Source: Tubiluchus corallicola
Lineage: Eukaryota > Priapulida > Priapulimorpha > Priapulimorphida > Tubiluchidae
Direction: 5' to 3'
Length of the DNA stretch: 64,000 nucleotides
Assembly (NCBI GenBank): GCA_030141605.1
Contig: JAQGDQ010000132.1
Coordinates: forward strand, 1-64,000
Program-made: the position numbers and the translations under genes
The notes under the pieces: model-generated
Database searches by the model: none
What the model was told of the DNA's origin: nothing
The model's input: the letters and a program-made list of their open reading frames with translations, nothing else
In this document: positions 1 to 13,098 of the stretch, piece by piece
Numbering within the stretch: position 1 is the first letter of the stretch
Layout: every line of letters begins with the position of its first letter

Positions 1-64
1 AAAAATGAGATACAGTTAAAGACCCATCAGTTGCATCCTGTATTACAGCGGCTAAAAAACTTAC

Positions 65-3000
65 GACATTTTTCCTAATTTCCGTTTTTCATCTTGTACA
101 ATTTTGGCTACAGTTGGATCAGCAGTGTTTCTTCCTTTGATGAAGCAACCACAAAGAGCTCTGTAAAAATTACGTTAAATTGTCACCTCAAATATGTGAT
201 CTTCCCAGCATGCAGGCAAGGGAGTTCTACTTATTAGTATAAAAATGGTGCCCATGCAGTTTTACAAATAAAAAGAAGATAGGTAATTAGGTAATTAACA
301 AATGTCTGACAACAGAAATCAATTTGGCTAGATCTTTTAATGAATCTCAAATGATATTCTTAAGCTGCTTACATGTCGCGGACTTGGTTTGACAGATTAA
401 GATGAATATAATTATTTAATATTTATATTCCAAAGCTGCACGGCATATTAAGACAGTCGCATTTAATCAATGATAACCAACAAAAATGGAAATGATAACA
501 GCATCGCGACGATGACGATGGCGTTAAATACCCTATCCATAACATTAGCCTTAACCCTAACACTAATCCTAATCCTAACCCTAATCCTAATCCGCTTCAC
601 GAACTAATTTCTTGTGTGTGGAGAATTGTAAACCTTAGGCCAAATTTTGTTAAAATCGTGTAGCGATAGGTGTTTGTAATGAAACTATCATTGAGGCTCC
701 ATCAAGTAGATCCCTCATCACAACATTATACAACTTACTGCCATCCCAAAAAGTTCAGCTGAAGCCAGCACCATAGAATAAACAACATCAAGATTGATAT
801 TGGAATAGCGTAAGCAAACCAGCTTGCGAAATTAACCCCAGCTTCAGATCCATAATAACTGAAAAATTGAAAACAGCTTATTAATCTCTTCATTAAATCC
901 GTTGTTTATTATTACGAAATTTTTGTTAGCAGTGTAAAGAAGGTAACTGTTACAAATATTGACAACAATTGTAAAAGTTGGCATACGAGTCGTTTAAAAT
1001 TTATTTATTAGTTGGCCAAAGTGTGTGTTCAGCTACTAAAGTTAAGCACAACCAGACCTACGCAGCAAATTTTTTTTATCAATTGCAAATATGATAAAAC
1101 GTGTATGTAAGATGCGTATTAACCAATTCTGTTATCATTTTGGTAGACGTATCCTGTGGCGAAATTTACAATTACATAAATGATTTTCCAGTCCACCCAT
1201 TGTGTGCTCATGAATATTTGGGCGAAGCTTTAGTAAAGCAGAGTCGTATATTACTGTTCCCTATATGCGTATAGATGTATTGATTTTCTTCAGTTGAAAT
1301 TAAACTCATCACACTTTTTATTTTTTCAATCGCCCGTCATTTTGACAAGATTGGCTTTACCACAGCTGACAATGGTGATAAAAAGTTAGAAACTACTTAC
1401 GCGTCCACTAGGTTGGCCATCACCAAGTTGGGAGGACTTCCGGTCAACGTGGCGGTCCCTCCAACAGCTGCCCCGTAGCAGATGCACAGCAGTAGACCAC
1501 GTGCCAACTTTTGATCTGCTTCATCTTTTTCGAAATCTATCCCTGGTCTCAGCGGCCTTTAAATAGGAAATATTCATGCTGTACCAATCAAACAAGATTT
1601 CATAAGAACCACAAAAAATAGGGGCCTACCTATATAGGGTTTTATGGTGGCCCACCGTGAAACAGTCAAAATTTAAATATTTTGATTTATCAAACGTAAA
1701 AGATGAATGTTTGCTACATTTTCATTTAGTAACTACTTTTGACGTAGCAACGTAGAGCAGGAATTATGTATAGAAAAATATCACACAAAGAAACGATTGA
1801 GTACGGGTTTACATGCGACATTTTTGTTATAAAGAAAACGATAAACCCAATCTTTTTTCGCATCTATGACGTTCATCTCATCCCCTTCTCGTTTAAAGGC
1901 TTAAAAGCCTTACACAAGCAATTTTAGTAGTGCCATTCAATATCTTCACTAACATTTTTGGACAACCCGTACAGAAGATGCTAACTTTCTGACCACCCAG
2001 TTCAAATTCAAGTTTAAGCAAGAAGGAAAGAGGTAGAACAGGTAACAATATCAATTATATAAACCATACTATGATGATTATAACTGTAAATAATTGAATA
2101 ATATGTAAGAATAATCAGAATTGTTTTCCCGAAAAAATGGCAAAAGTGGTTGATCAAGAATTACTACTGGACCTAAACTCGTGTGCTCGTAAGGAGTGAC
2201 TCCAATAAATTTGGGAGTAGAGGAAACTTTGAGAAAACATTTTGTAGCATTTTGTACAAGATCGATAGAGCCAAGACGTGGCCCAAGACGCAACACCTGA
2301 TTATATAGCGAATGAATACTTACCTCACTGAAATTATTGTGAAATGCAAAGTTAATTCACAAAATTGTTTGTCAAAAACTGTGAAATCTGTGAGAATTAA
2401 TATGCTATTGATCAAGCAACTAGTCGTGTTGATTAATAAAGTTCATTTTTGCAATAAATTGTGCAGGTAAAGTAAAAAAAATCAGTATTAAAACAACGTT
2501 ACTTAGGCACGATAAGTTTCAGTGTCAGTATTATAGCGTGTAGTTTCAATACTTTGTTTACGAAAATACTCACAAACGCTTAAATATGTCTGTAAGATTA
2601 AGAAATTAAAGCTAATAGGAAAACGACATGTTTTATGAATGCAGTTAAGCTTTATAACACGTTAAACATGGATTTTCCGTATTTGCAGGGAGCCATCCGG
2701 ATTAAACATGCACAACTCGGGACATCTATTGCCTCTAAATTAAACATTTTTGGATCCGGCACGAAGTGTGAGATTCCTGAATCTTGGTCACATTGTTGTT
2801 GTCACATTTATCTTTGAAACCCATCATAGGTTTCATAGCAGGATGCAAAAATTTTGCACGAAGATTCTACGGAGCATTGAGCAGACCGTAGTGGAGCCCG
2901 ATTTTTCACTTTCCCAATGTGGCTCTCAAATGTGCGCCCATTAAATTGATTTGCCCTATACATTGTTGGGTTTCTTTCTTTCTAACGTATGAATGAATCT

Positions 3001-6000
3001 GTATCGACAGTGCGTATTCTAAATTTTTTATGAAAAAATGGATTTTACGACAATGGTAAATGCTTCCAAAGATTTTCTTATGAAAACCATTAACTTTTCA
3101 AGAAATAAAAATGTGGACGTGCCGGATCCAAGCACATTAGTGCTTCCATTCTAATTAACATTCATTACCAGCGTTTTGTACCGCAACCAACGAACATGTT
3201 TTTGTAAAAAAGTGTGAACTTTCAATAGGATATTACAATAGTCAGCTGTGTATTGGGGCGAATTATTGTAGGTGTGAGCGGAGCCATTGTATGGTTGGTT
3301 TTCACAATTGTTCATAAAATTCTACTTATCGTTTGTGTATAAAAACATTGCACAATTATTTGCACGTGACTGCACAATGCTGTGTGAAGTATAATGTTCA
3401 TAAAATTCAAAGATTATTTTTTACAGGCGTGTAAATCCACAGCAACACAATGTTGGCCCAAAAGAAGTAGACAGTTGAGAAAACAAATTAAGAGGAAAAG
3501 ACATGTACAAAAATAGCCCATGCACATGCTAACCCATGCATATGTTAACTCATGCACATGCTAACGAGATCCAAACCTGATTCCTACATGCTCCCGAGGT
3601 AAAAGACTCCTAAAAAGCAATAGATATAAGTTTAGGAAAAGCTAAAACTATAATCTATAGAGCGAGAGAAAAGCCATTGCCCGGCAAAAAATAGTTTAAT
3701 CCTTTGCATAAAAGCCGTTACTATGCTAAAACGAAACAGGCGTAACATGGACAGTATAAGTTGCCCGTAGACGTACATAGTCAGTTCTCATAATGATGAT
3801 GAACAAATTAAATGATTTCACTTTTAGCAAAATTAAGACACAGTTGTGCCTCTGGCATTCTTATACGACACAAACATTTCGCCTATACATTACTACTATT
3901 GTAAATACATTTTTTGCATGTTAGCAGGCGGCGTTCATTATTTCCTGTTAATTCAACTTGTCTCACAACCCCTAGACAGTGTTTTTGAACACTAGCACTT
4001 GCGTAAAGCCTACAAGAGTACTGTGGCACCTGAACAATTCGTGGCCATTGACTTTTCATGTCGACTGCGTCTACTATACATATATCATAACATCGACGAT
4101 TTAAAATTTGCCATTACCTACAGATTAACAGGAACAACAATTTCGAACCCATTTACCTACAGACTCTATAGTATAAATTTGCCATCCACCCTAACTAGAA
4201 CTGTACAAAACGACTTGTTATTTTGACAACGATTTGATACAAGAGTTGATACAACTGTGGTTCAAATGGTGTCACATTTCTAAACTTTTCACGCCACGAA
4301 AAACAAACTCAATATTCCAATAAATGCAAAGCATACGTTGTTTCATCAGGATCTTCGAGGATGCTCTCCTGCTCTGAAGTTGGCCTCCACGACCTCTTTT
4401 CCGTATCATGTCTTCTAAATAAAAGTACAGCAGCAGAGGATGTTAGTTAGCGAGATTTCACTTCAAAGCATGAACACAATTTGAATTAATTTAAATGCAG
4501 TTATGTTCTGTAGCACATTCATTTTCAGTATACTCAAGAGAGTAAATTTTGTCAAAACTTTTAGCTTTAACATTAAATTTTGAGAATTTAATGTAATGAA
4601 TTCAAGATTAACGCCTTAATGTGTCACAGTCATAAGCAATAATGCTTGACCGGTAACCAGACATGACTGCATTAACACTCTCGCGTAATTTCAGTTTACA
4701 CAAGCAATTCCAAAGCTAATAATCAGCTGTCATGCATTTTATTCTGCAAGACAAGCTAACTACGTTTCAATAGGTTGTCACCTTCAACGTAACGTAAGAT
4801 CAGAAGTTAAAGAATCAGATTGGGCGCGTCAAAGTCTATAAGCATTAGTCTTCGTTCGCTGTGTATAGCAAGCTAAAAGTAAGAAGCTGTAAATATCTCA
4901 CATGCAGTAAACGTAAAATTACCTGTTCGGTTGCTCAGGATCCACTTCACCTGAATGAGACAACGACATTTCAACCATTTCGCCATCTTGATCAACAACT
5001 GACTTGTATTCAGGTGGTGGTTTCTCTAAAAATAACTATTTCATAACTTACAATTCAAACACAGATTTTACATTTGATGGCATTTTGATAAAAGTAACCT
5101 CTTTTATCGCTACTCAGTTTTGTGGACCTCTACTGAGTCTCCTCTCTGGTTTCTAAACGTCGACAAACAGTTGTTCATAGTGCTCGCGTTTCTGCTGCTT
5201 CTCATAGGCTTATTCAAGACATTCCTAGATGTTGGTCAAATGGCTATGAACTCATTTTTACCCTGATTTCTTATATCCGGAATTCGCTTTTAGAAAATTG
5301 TTTCCCTAAAAACTAGAATCTTAATCGATTCAAGAGGAATATCAACGATACCTTATTTCAGTAACAAATTAGCTACATAGATTCTATTTCTCTGGACTGA
5401 TTTCCGAGGCCTCATTTCACTTCTCTTGTATAACCCCACCTTGAGCAGAACGACCTTGGTTTGGGGTAATTTGTATAAAAAATAGATACTAAAGTTAAAA
5501 GGACAAATAATTAAGCAAGAGTTAATGCAATGCGTGAAGACTAGTACGAGTTACCTTTGTTTTCCATCATTTTTTGATGTCGTAAAGTAATTAGCTGGTT
5601 AATTAAAGCTTCAGCTATTGGCACCATCATCGCGGACGCTGCAGTATTACTTATCCACATGGATAACAGGAAAGTTGTCAACATAATTCCTAACATTAAC
5701 CTGAAATAGAAAACATTTCTTAATTTTAAGCTAAATATTTTCCAACAAATAAGTTATTTTTATACAGTTTAGCGCAACACAAGCCAGCGTGTGTTTAATA
5801 TAGATGATTGCGACGGGACCGAAACTTGTCTCTTTATTAAGAATGATCCGCTAAGGTGAAATACCGAATCGGCAGACACATATTAGTCATGTATGTTCGG
5901 AATTACATGTAAACATCTTCCCACGTTTTAAGAATGAAATCGACTGATTGGGTATCGACCCCAGTCAGTTACCAACCATTCGCTGACCAGCTTCAGTGGT

Positions 6001-8142
6001 ACTGAACTTCAGTCACCAAGCATGCCGCCTTGACCACTCAGCTAAATACCCCAAATTGCCAAATACGCTTATCACTAGCACCTAGTACGACCATATTATC
6101 GCGAATACTAAAGTCCAATTCTATAGCTTAGTCTGGTGTGCTTAAAAAAGTTCCGCCAAAATCAACAATTACTTTACAACGTTAAGACAACACAAAGAGG
6201 TTCTCAACTGTGTACACTTTCCGGGCGCTTCTTTCATATAGCGTAATAAGTCAGGGCAGCGCGATAGTGTTTTTATTTCACCATTCATTATTCAAACTGT
6301 GATACAATAAGCGCAATTATAGTAAAACCTGCTCAGATTTGCAACTGTGGATTTTCGGGAGGTTTTCTCTCATTGTATCTATCTAGCCAAGTTCAATTAT
6401 TGGTATTTATATAACTGTGTAGTTAATCCTAAAAGCAATAACCACTGAGTACCAAGCTGCCTACTTAACAATAAGGACAAGTCGCTTAGCATGTTAGATT
6501 TATTTTACTGTTATCACTTGAACTTAGAAAACTATAAAAAAGAAATCTCCAAAAAACTGTCTATAAAGTTAATTTATTCCATCGTTATATAGAAATTTTC
6601 AAGCGCGGTGGTAGCAACCATTCACTTGAAAATTATGACGTAACTGGTGGACTTCGTGACAATTTGTACGCACATCGTGGCTTACCGCAATCCCGCACAG
6701 CTTAAACTAAACTTCTGCAACTTACCTAAATTGTTCATGTAAAAAAATACAAAATTAGCTGTTTAATTTTTTGTAAAACTTAAAACTTTTTAAAAAACTT
6801 TAAAAACTACTTTAGACATGTTGATGAATGACGTCATTGGTGGAAGAATTGGCATTCAAAATAGGAGCGCTCAAGCGTGAAATAATCACAATTCTAAAGT
6901 AATTTTTTAATTACACAAGGTCTTATCGCCTTTTTACTACTAAATCCTTAACATTTTTCCCGTAGGTTGAAATAAGCTCAACTTCTCAGAAGGTTCGGAC
7001 TTTCCTTTAAGCAAACTGTTGGTTGTGGTGCTTGGACCATACTAATGTCAGAATTCAGTTATATTAAACCAGCCTTACAAAATTATTCCTAGGAACTTAA
7101 AAACAGGTACACAATCCATAGAAAATGCAGACAATACTAAAAATAGACGCAGCCACCAATATTTGCAACAATTAGGCTCTATAATAATAGAATTTTAAAG
7201 ACATAAGATTCATACCATCTGGGTTTTGAACCCACTAATGTCATCACATTTACGGCTATCCGCCTATGCAAATTTCTGTGTTCTATTGCTATGGCAACCA
7301 TTAAACCACCTATGAACAACATATTGGTATCCTGAAAAATCGAACAATTATCTATTATAATATAGCTGTAGTCCACCTCTATGAAGCATTTAACAAGACA
7401 GAAGGCATATAAATAAAGCAATTTTTGAAGGTGTTCGGAATAACGACGATGATTCGTGTCAAGACTATTCTTGGCATAGGTCCCAAATAAAACAACCAAT
7501 TCAACGATCTATGTTAAGCTGACTGCAGTCCTTAATATTTTATCTTTATGCTTTGTCATATTATGTCCAAGTGTAAATAGATGAAGTAACATTTTAATCA
7601 TTTCGTGGAAATATATTTTTTGCGGAAAGGCAAACTGTAACGTGATAGCAAGAACTCACCAATGACATGCATAGAAATTTTAAAAAGTTTGCAACCGTAA
7701 AGATGGTGTATTTACAACTTTTGATTCTTTGGTTTAACTTTGCCTTGGTTTAACTTTGATGTAACATCTTTAAATAATAAAATAGCTTGTAACTGGAGAA
7801 CTTAAACAATAAAGAGCTTTAGCATTTTCGTTCACCAATACCGCAATTTCTGTATCTCGGCGTCAACCATTTTACACTTCCTGTCATAGTTAGTGGCATT
7901 TTCTGCATACTGAGCACATTTTTAATTGGCTAAACTAAACTTAAGATAAGTACGTTTACTCAACTTGACTTTGTTAATTGGCTAATTCATACCTTGAGAT
8001 ACTGTGAAGCTACGATTTTTGAATCTAGTACACCCATAAGTGGAAAGAGAACGGCTGGCAGTAGAGCGGTTACTCCTAGAGGAAGTACTTCCGTCATCCA
8101 ATAGAAAGCCATCACCAAAATTACATACGCACATTTTGCTTC
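65..8142 (-). CDS. SLC13-family Na+/di- and tricarboxylate cotransporter, partial (8 exons)
   Basis: This is a multi-pass plasma-membrane carrier of the SLC13 (NaDC/NaCT, DASS) family, which couples Na+ entry to uptake of succinate, citrate or related anions. Exons in transcript order are 7993-8142, 7216-7331, 5555-5700, 4923-5025, 4337-4414, 1401-1556, 739-858 and 65-160. All have GT..AG borders and the phases match across every join, giving about 321 codons of a family that is usually 550-600 aa. Landmarks are EAKCAYVILVMAFYWMTEVL, DTNMLFIGGLMVAIAIEHRN, the first SNT substrate/Na+ motif in LSMWISNTAASAMMVPIAEA, a charged cytoplasmic loop (exons 4923-5025 and 4337-4414), the family signature GGTATLTGSPPNLV, and VNFASWFAYAIP. 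The first exon (about 35 residues ending in phase 0) was not found upstream. The C-terminal half, with the second SNT motif, lies beyond base 1. The family is certain, but the substrate and the vertebrate paralogue (A2, A3 or A5) cannot be assigned. Confidence 0.93.
549..596. repeat. Degenerate interstitial telomere-like repeat (CCTAAN)n
   Basis: About eight hexamers of the CCTAAC/CCTAAT type follow one another here, a degenerate form of the metazoan TTAGGG repeat read on the other strand. It lies in an SLC13 intron and is surrounded by unique sequence, so it is an interstitial array and not a chromosome end. Confidence 0.7.
2751..3130. mobile_element. MITE with GGATCC-containing terminal inverted repeats
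   Basis: The left end TGGATCCGGCACG (2751-2763) and right end CGTGCCGGATCCA (3118-3130) form a perfect 13-bp terminal inverted repeat enclosing about 380 bp with no transposase coding. A related left end and inner segment occur at 51682-51905, including the shared stretch GGTAAATGCTT. The superfamily is unknown because no clean target duplication is visible. It lies in the SLC13 intron between exons 4337-4414 and 1401-1556. Confidence 0.65.
5935..6065 (-). mobile_element. tRNA-derived SINE (Leu/Ser-like head)
   Basis: Read on the minus strand, this contains a pol III A box of the form TAGCTGAGTGGTCAAGGC and a B box GGGTCGATACCC, separated by a spacer long enough for a class II tRNA (Leu or Ser type, long variable arm). 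The acceptor arms do not pair cleanly, so it is a SINE head or tRNA pseudogene and not a working tRNA. It lies in an SLC13 intron. Confidence 0.6.
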
Positions 8143-10877
8143 CTAAAAAACAAAAAAAACGTGTACAAAAAATTGCTTCACTAATTGGACAAATGAAACA
8201 CCTCATTAAGCAACTGGTTTATCTTATTAAATCTTGTCTATTTGTCTTCTTGTTTGTCCGATCTGACATCATTTGTAAGGTAGGCAATTTATTTCTTGCA
8301 CGTTTCAATCTCAAAGTAAACTTTAAAACTAAACAAAGGATAGAAACCATGTAAAATTCATTTAAAATACAACAGAACACTAAGATCTGTCAGAAATTAT
8401 TTATAAGTTTTGCTGTACTTTAAATAAATTTGCATGATTTTTATTCCTAGTCCAATTTAATTTAATTGTAAGATACTCTAACTACTTCTTCGTTTAGTTC
8501 AATTACAAAAATTTAACAATTTTATAGGTGCTGAGAGTAGCGCTGTCAACAGTACTAGCAGGTAAATGCATATTACAGAGCATGAGGACATTATTGCACG
8601 TGTGGACATCTATTGGCAAAAAGAGAAAGCAGTAGGCCCTATAACTAGGCCCTCTCTAACTCTTGTAAAATTCATTTGGAGAGACCAAGGTGAAAATGTA
8701 TTAACCTCACTGGTAAGAATAATGAACATCTGATTCTTGACCATACTGGTCTGTTTAATGATGCGTTACTGAAAATGTTAAAGAAAAGTATTTAAGTTTC
8801 TCCCACACAAAGTAAGATTAATTGTACCCTTTTCAAGAACAAATTTTCATTTGTTCCCATCCCACTTCAATCAAAGCATTTAACTGTAGCTAAACTCTTA
8901 ACATTTTCCATTTTTTTCCTTTTTAAGCTTTATTTCAATTATACGATTTAGATTTATATGTACAGTTGCGAATTTGCTGCGCTAATTGCTTTTAACTAAT
9001 GGGTGCAAAGCTGAAACGGCAAATTTAAATTTCATGTATATCACGTACAGTATATATGAGCAATGAAAATGTCTTACTTAGATTTCTTTCAAAAAAAACC
9101 ATAACAAAAACATCAAAATATCATTTTGTTAGGTGAAGTTATTGTCGCAGATAAGTTGCAGATTTTAGTGGTTTTTATGTGTTATATGGTAATTTCACAT
9201 GATGAAATAAAAAAGTGAAGTAAATTGAATTAATATGAATTAAATTGTCACCACAGGACTAGTTTTCTGAGGTTATATACAGCTTAATTAGGTGTTTTGG
9301 TACATTCTAATTGCGCACTTGACATAAAACAAAAGTTACTTCATATAAAAGGTCCAATAAATCATACAGCTAGTGCGAAGGGATTTATAGCTTCTTAACT
9401 GATGCAACAAAGAGGTTCCTTTAAGTAAGCAATAACGGGTGCCTTTTGACCAGGTAATAAGACATTAGCCCAGCCAGAAAGAAGAGAGGTGTTAAAAGAC
9501 GGTGTACCTTGTATTATCCCATTTGCTGCCACAACAAACAAGAATCCAATTATTAGTACCTATCATTACTAGGGATGACGAAGTGTGTCATAAATGGTGT
9601 TAAAGAGCAATGTAATCTTGAACGTGTCTAGCAATGTGCTGGTAAGGATTATTGATTTTTATATCCCTTTTATAGGTTCTGACAACAAGCACCTATATGA
9701 AGTAGAAACTGATAAATAGACGTAATATTCTTTCTTCATACAACATTTGCAACATTTCTTTTTCTGTTGTAGCATATGTAAGTATGTAATTATTTTCCAT
9801 AATGACATATTTTCAATTACTGGAGAATGGTAGACTACATATTTTTCTCTTAGAAAAATACTTACTGACAAATTGTAAAATTAACATCATATAGGAGTAA
9901 AAATATTTTTTTTTCTGAAAAGAGCATTTTTATTATATCGTGAATCGAATCAAGAACTTAATAATGTGAAATAATAAAAATGTCAATGGTATTCATTAAA
10001 AACTAATTCGGAATAACCAGTCAAATGTAAATGTAAAGGTAAGTAAATGTTATAGTTAAAGACAGTAAGGAAGGATTTTGGGATTGTTATTACTAGCTTT
10101 TTTATTCTCCAAACGTTGAGGTTTACGATGACCGTTTTGCGCATGTACAGAGCCATAGTACATGAACATAAAATGCCTGTCAAAATGAGAATTTAATAGA
10201 AAAGTATTAATGTTTATCATAGTTAATCGGAAAATGTCTGCGCTTCTTCTTGGAAGATGACAACTCCAACGCAAAAAACCTCTGGCAGAGCTTATTACGT
10301 AAAATTTAAGTTTATTAATATTTTATTGGCTTGTGAAATGTCTCAAGTTGTGGTTACAAAAACCGTACGTAACTTCTTGTGAAATCAACTTAGACATGTG
10401 GCCTCCTCTTTTTGCAAAACATTCTTGTGTGTACGATACGGAAGTGGGCAGCTTTACACCGACCATGAACTTTGTTCACTAGAACTGTATTTTATGTCAT
10501 CCTAAAATATAAGACACTGTCACACTGTACAGGTCATGACTTCATATCTCCATCAAACTAATTTTGGAGAGAAAAAGAAATAACGTGCTGCTTAAAATTG
10601 CAGCTAAAACTCTTCAGACTCCGTTAAATTCCTTGGTTGTTGTGTTCCGTTCAAAATTAATTCACTATAAGCGCTAATTAAAGATTAATCAAACTTCGGT
10701 TGTTTGCTGATGCTGGCAGAAAATCGTTTTTGACACTTTGTTTATGTTAAAGTTACGTTCGCGTTATACTACGGGTGCTACGGGTGCATAGCCACACCTG
10801 AACAAATTAAGTACATTTCTATTAAAAACTCATTTTAACAGGCATTTCATATTCATGTACTATGGTTCCGCACTTAC
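8143..10877. other. Upstream flank of the SLC13 gene, no gene recognised
   Basis: This AT-rich stretch should contain the missing first SLC13 exon or part of its first intron. No segment with an in-phase donor and a recognisable SLC13 N-terminus could be found. The small open frames present are short, low-complexity and without family resemblance. Confidence 0.5.
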
Positions 10878-10953
10878 GCAATACAGTCTTCGTAAAATGT
10901 GACGTTTGGACAATAAAAATGCTAATAATAGCAATGCCAAAAGCCTTGCCCAT
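10878..10953 (-). CDS. Possible orphan first exon encoding a signal peptide
   Basis: On the minus strand an ATG in good context (AACAATGG) opens a 25-codon frame MGKAFGIAIISIFIVQTSHF followed by TKTVL, then a strong donor GTAAGT at 10877-10872. The hydrophobic core after a Lys resembles a secretory signal peptide or signal anchor. The exon ends in phase 1 and so does not join directly to the phase-0 start of the first identified SLC13 exon (8142). It could be the first exon of SLC13 via a missing middle exon, of another secreted protein, or chance. Confidence 0.25.
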
Positions 10954-11340
10954 TGTTTCTAACTGTTACGTTTATTTACATTTACATTTACACAACATTT
11001 ACATTTGAGTATCTTGCCCTTCTTGAAGCAAAGAATATAATCCAAATAAAAAATTAACACGTGTAACGCGTATGATCAGATATATGCTTCTTATCATACA
11101 AATTCTTCGAAGAAAATTCAGTCTAACGATAATGAATTTGTAGACTAGTCAGAGAAAAAGGTGCAAGGTGAAAGTTGAAGTCCTCTTAGAAAATAAAATC
11201 TGTAGAAAAGTTTGGTGCAAGAAAAATTATGTCATTGTTTCAAAACGTTAACTGTGCCTGTGAGCAATTTCATAGTGACTTAGTAGTGCTTTTCGTCAGT
11301 TTGCTGGATCAGTTATTTAATAGCATTTATTTTTTATCAT

Positions 11341-11479
11341 CAGTGAAGCCATTTACGTTTGTTTTCTTTCAATAATGAAGCCATTCACTGCACGTTTGTT
11401 TTCTGTCATTAACGAAGCCATTCACTGCACGTTTGTTTTCTATCATTAATGAAGCCATTTGCTACACGTTTGTTTTTTA
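11341..11479. repeat. Minisatellite, about 37-bp unit, roughly four copies
   Basis: The unit contains GAAGCCATTCACTGCACG followed by TTTGTTTTCT and a CATTAA junction. It recurs four times with substitutions; the first copy is shortened and the last is more diverged. No coding is apparent. Confidence 0.75.
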
Positions 11480-11970
11480 TTTGCTGTCATTTTTGCCAAC
11501 GCCTTAATTAGAGGCTTCCAGCAAAAATAAGTACAGTCATTTCACAGAACTAAACCAAGAAGCAAAGCAGGGTTTACGCCACAATTAACTTTAATCTTTC
11601 GCCTTGTTTTTATTAATTTCCTGATAATTTTTCTAATTAAATTGCAATCGAAACCTGCCTTGATTGACACATTTACGCAAAAAACTCAAAGTGATCTTAT
11701 TTCTATAACGTTTAGTCCAGGGTCTAAACAACGGAACATAGTTCTTGGTCTGTCAGACGAACTCAATTTTTAAACGGTTGAAGTTAGGTCAGCCAAGAAG
11801 TAAGAAAGCGTTTGCTCTTGAATCGAACAGGAAATCAGTTAGTGCATAAAAATACAACATCCGGTATTTGATTTACTATAACCACACCAGTAAAAATACA
11901 GTAATAGACAGCGATACCATAACATTTAGTGTTACAGAAATTGAGCCTGCTCAAATAGGGTTACGCTTGC

Positions 11971-12369
11971 TAGGAGTGAGCATCGTACGTTCGAGTTCGA
12001 ATTCGATTCGAACCTAAAATTCTATAATTTTCGATAAAATTCTATAAGATTCTATAAGATACTATAAAATTCTATAAGATTCGAATAATACAGCACTTCA
12101 ACCATGTATGCTCTTTATCAATAAAACGTTTGAACTATCATGCTACTAGCACGATTTAGCTGCGATTTCTCTGCACAATTTTTAAACAAATGATTTTTTC
12201 CTGCAGAACAAAATCGAGTAATGTGCATGATCTTTGTAAGACTGCTTTTTACTGATGGCTCGAAAACTAGTCGAAAACCTTTCAAACTCAATTCGAAATC
12301 GATTCGAATTCGAAAATCACAAATTCAATTTGATTCGAATTCGCTTTCGGTAGAGAGTGCTCACTCCTA
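11971..12369. mobile_element. hAT-like MITE, copy 1 (TAGGAGTGAGCA ends)
   Basis: The element begins TAGGAGTGAGCA and ends TGCTCACTCCTA, a perfect 12-bp terminal inverted repeat enclosing 399 bp. The interior is rich in TTCGAATTCG-type short palindromes near both ends and has no transposase. A diverged second copy lies at about 40808-41174. The flanking octamers ACGCTTGC and ATGCTCAC agree at five of eight positions, compatible with an old 8-bp hAT duplication but not proof. Confidence 0.7.
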
Positions 12370-13098
12370 ATGCTCACGGAGACCTGAAAATGATAATGAT
12401 TAAAACTTTTCCTAGCTAACTAACTTAAAAATTAGTTTCTTCTGTTTTTCTTTTAAATGCAGTTTGCTCGTAACACGGTACCACACAGTGCGTTTGTGGG
12501 ACAGCTGGTGACCTTGAATTTCACTCTAACCCTATCCACCCGAATAATCTATTGTTGAAATTAGAATACTGCCTCGGGTGATTAGAATTAAGAGTGCTAA
12601 CTGTTTAAACATACTTTACCTCTTTGTCTAACATTTGACCAGTGGGCAGCTGGCAGCATGGACAAATGACAGTAAATTTGACAATGTCATAGCTTGTTGT
12701 ATAGGAAGTAACTGTATCGACTGCACGTATAATGTTGGCCTGAATGCACACTGCCTGTTTCACTGCAACATCTTTATAACATAACTAATGTTCACTCATA
12801 TAAACTGCTCATATTTGTTCTTATATTGTTCGTTTTTTCATATACGTTATGCGCATATAGCATCTTGCTTAAATGAAGTTTAGTTTAATGTTGCAAACTC
12901 GTTAACTCAACTAAAATTTGTAAAAAAAAGGGGATACCAAGTTTACAATGAATAAATGTTTAGTGTTTCAATGCAGTCAGTAAAAAGTTTATTCTAAAAT
13001 GCCAGAAACCTTGAACAATATGATTGATATCGACTACTTTTTATTTTTTATTTATATATTTGATTTCACATTCGTTTAAAAAGATACATTAAAATAAA

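Noticed and set aside
541-600. Chromosome end
   Set aside because: The telomere-like run is short, degenerate and lies inside an SLC13 intron with exons on both sides.
2750-2944. 64-codon open frame
   Set aside because: It coincides with the MITE at 2751-3130 and has no protein similarity.
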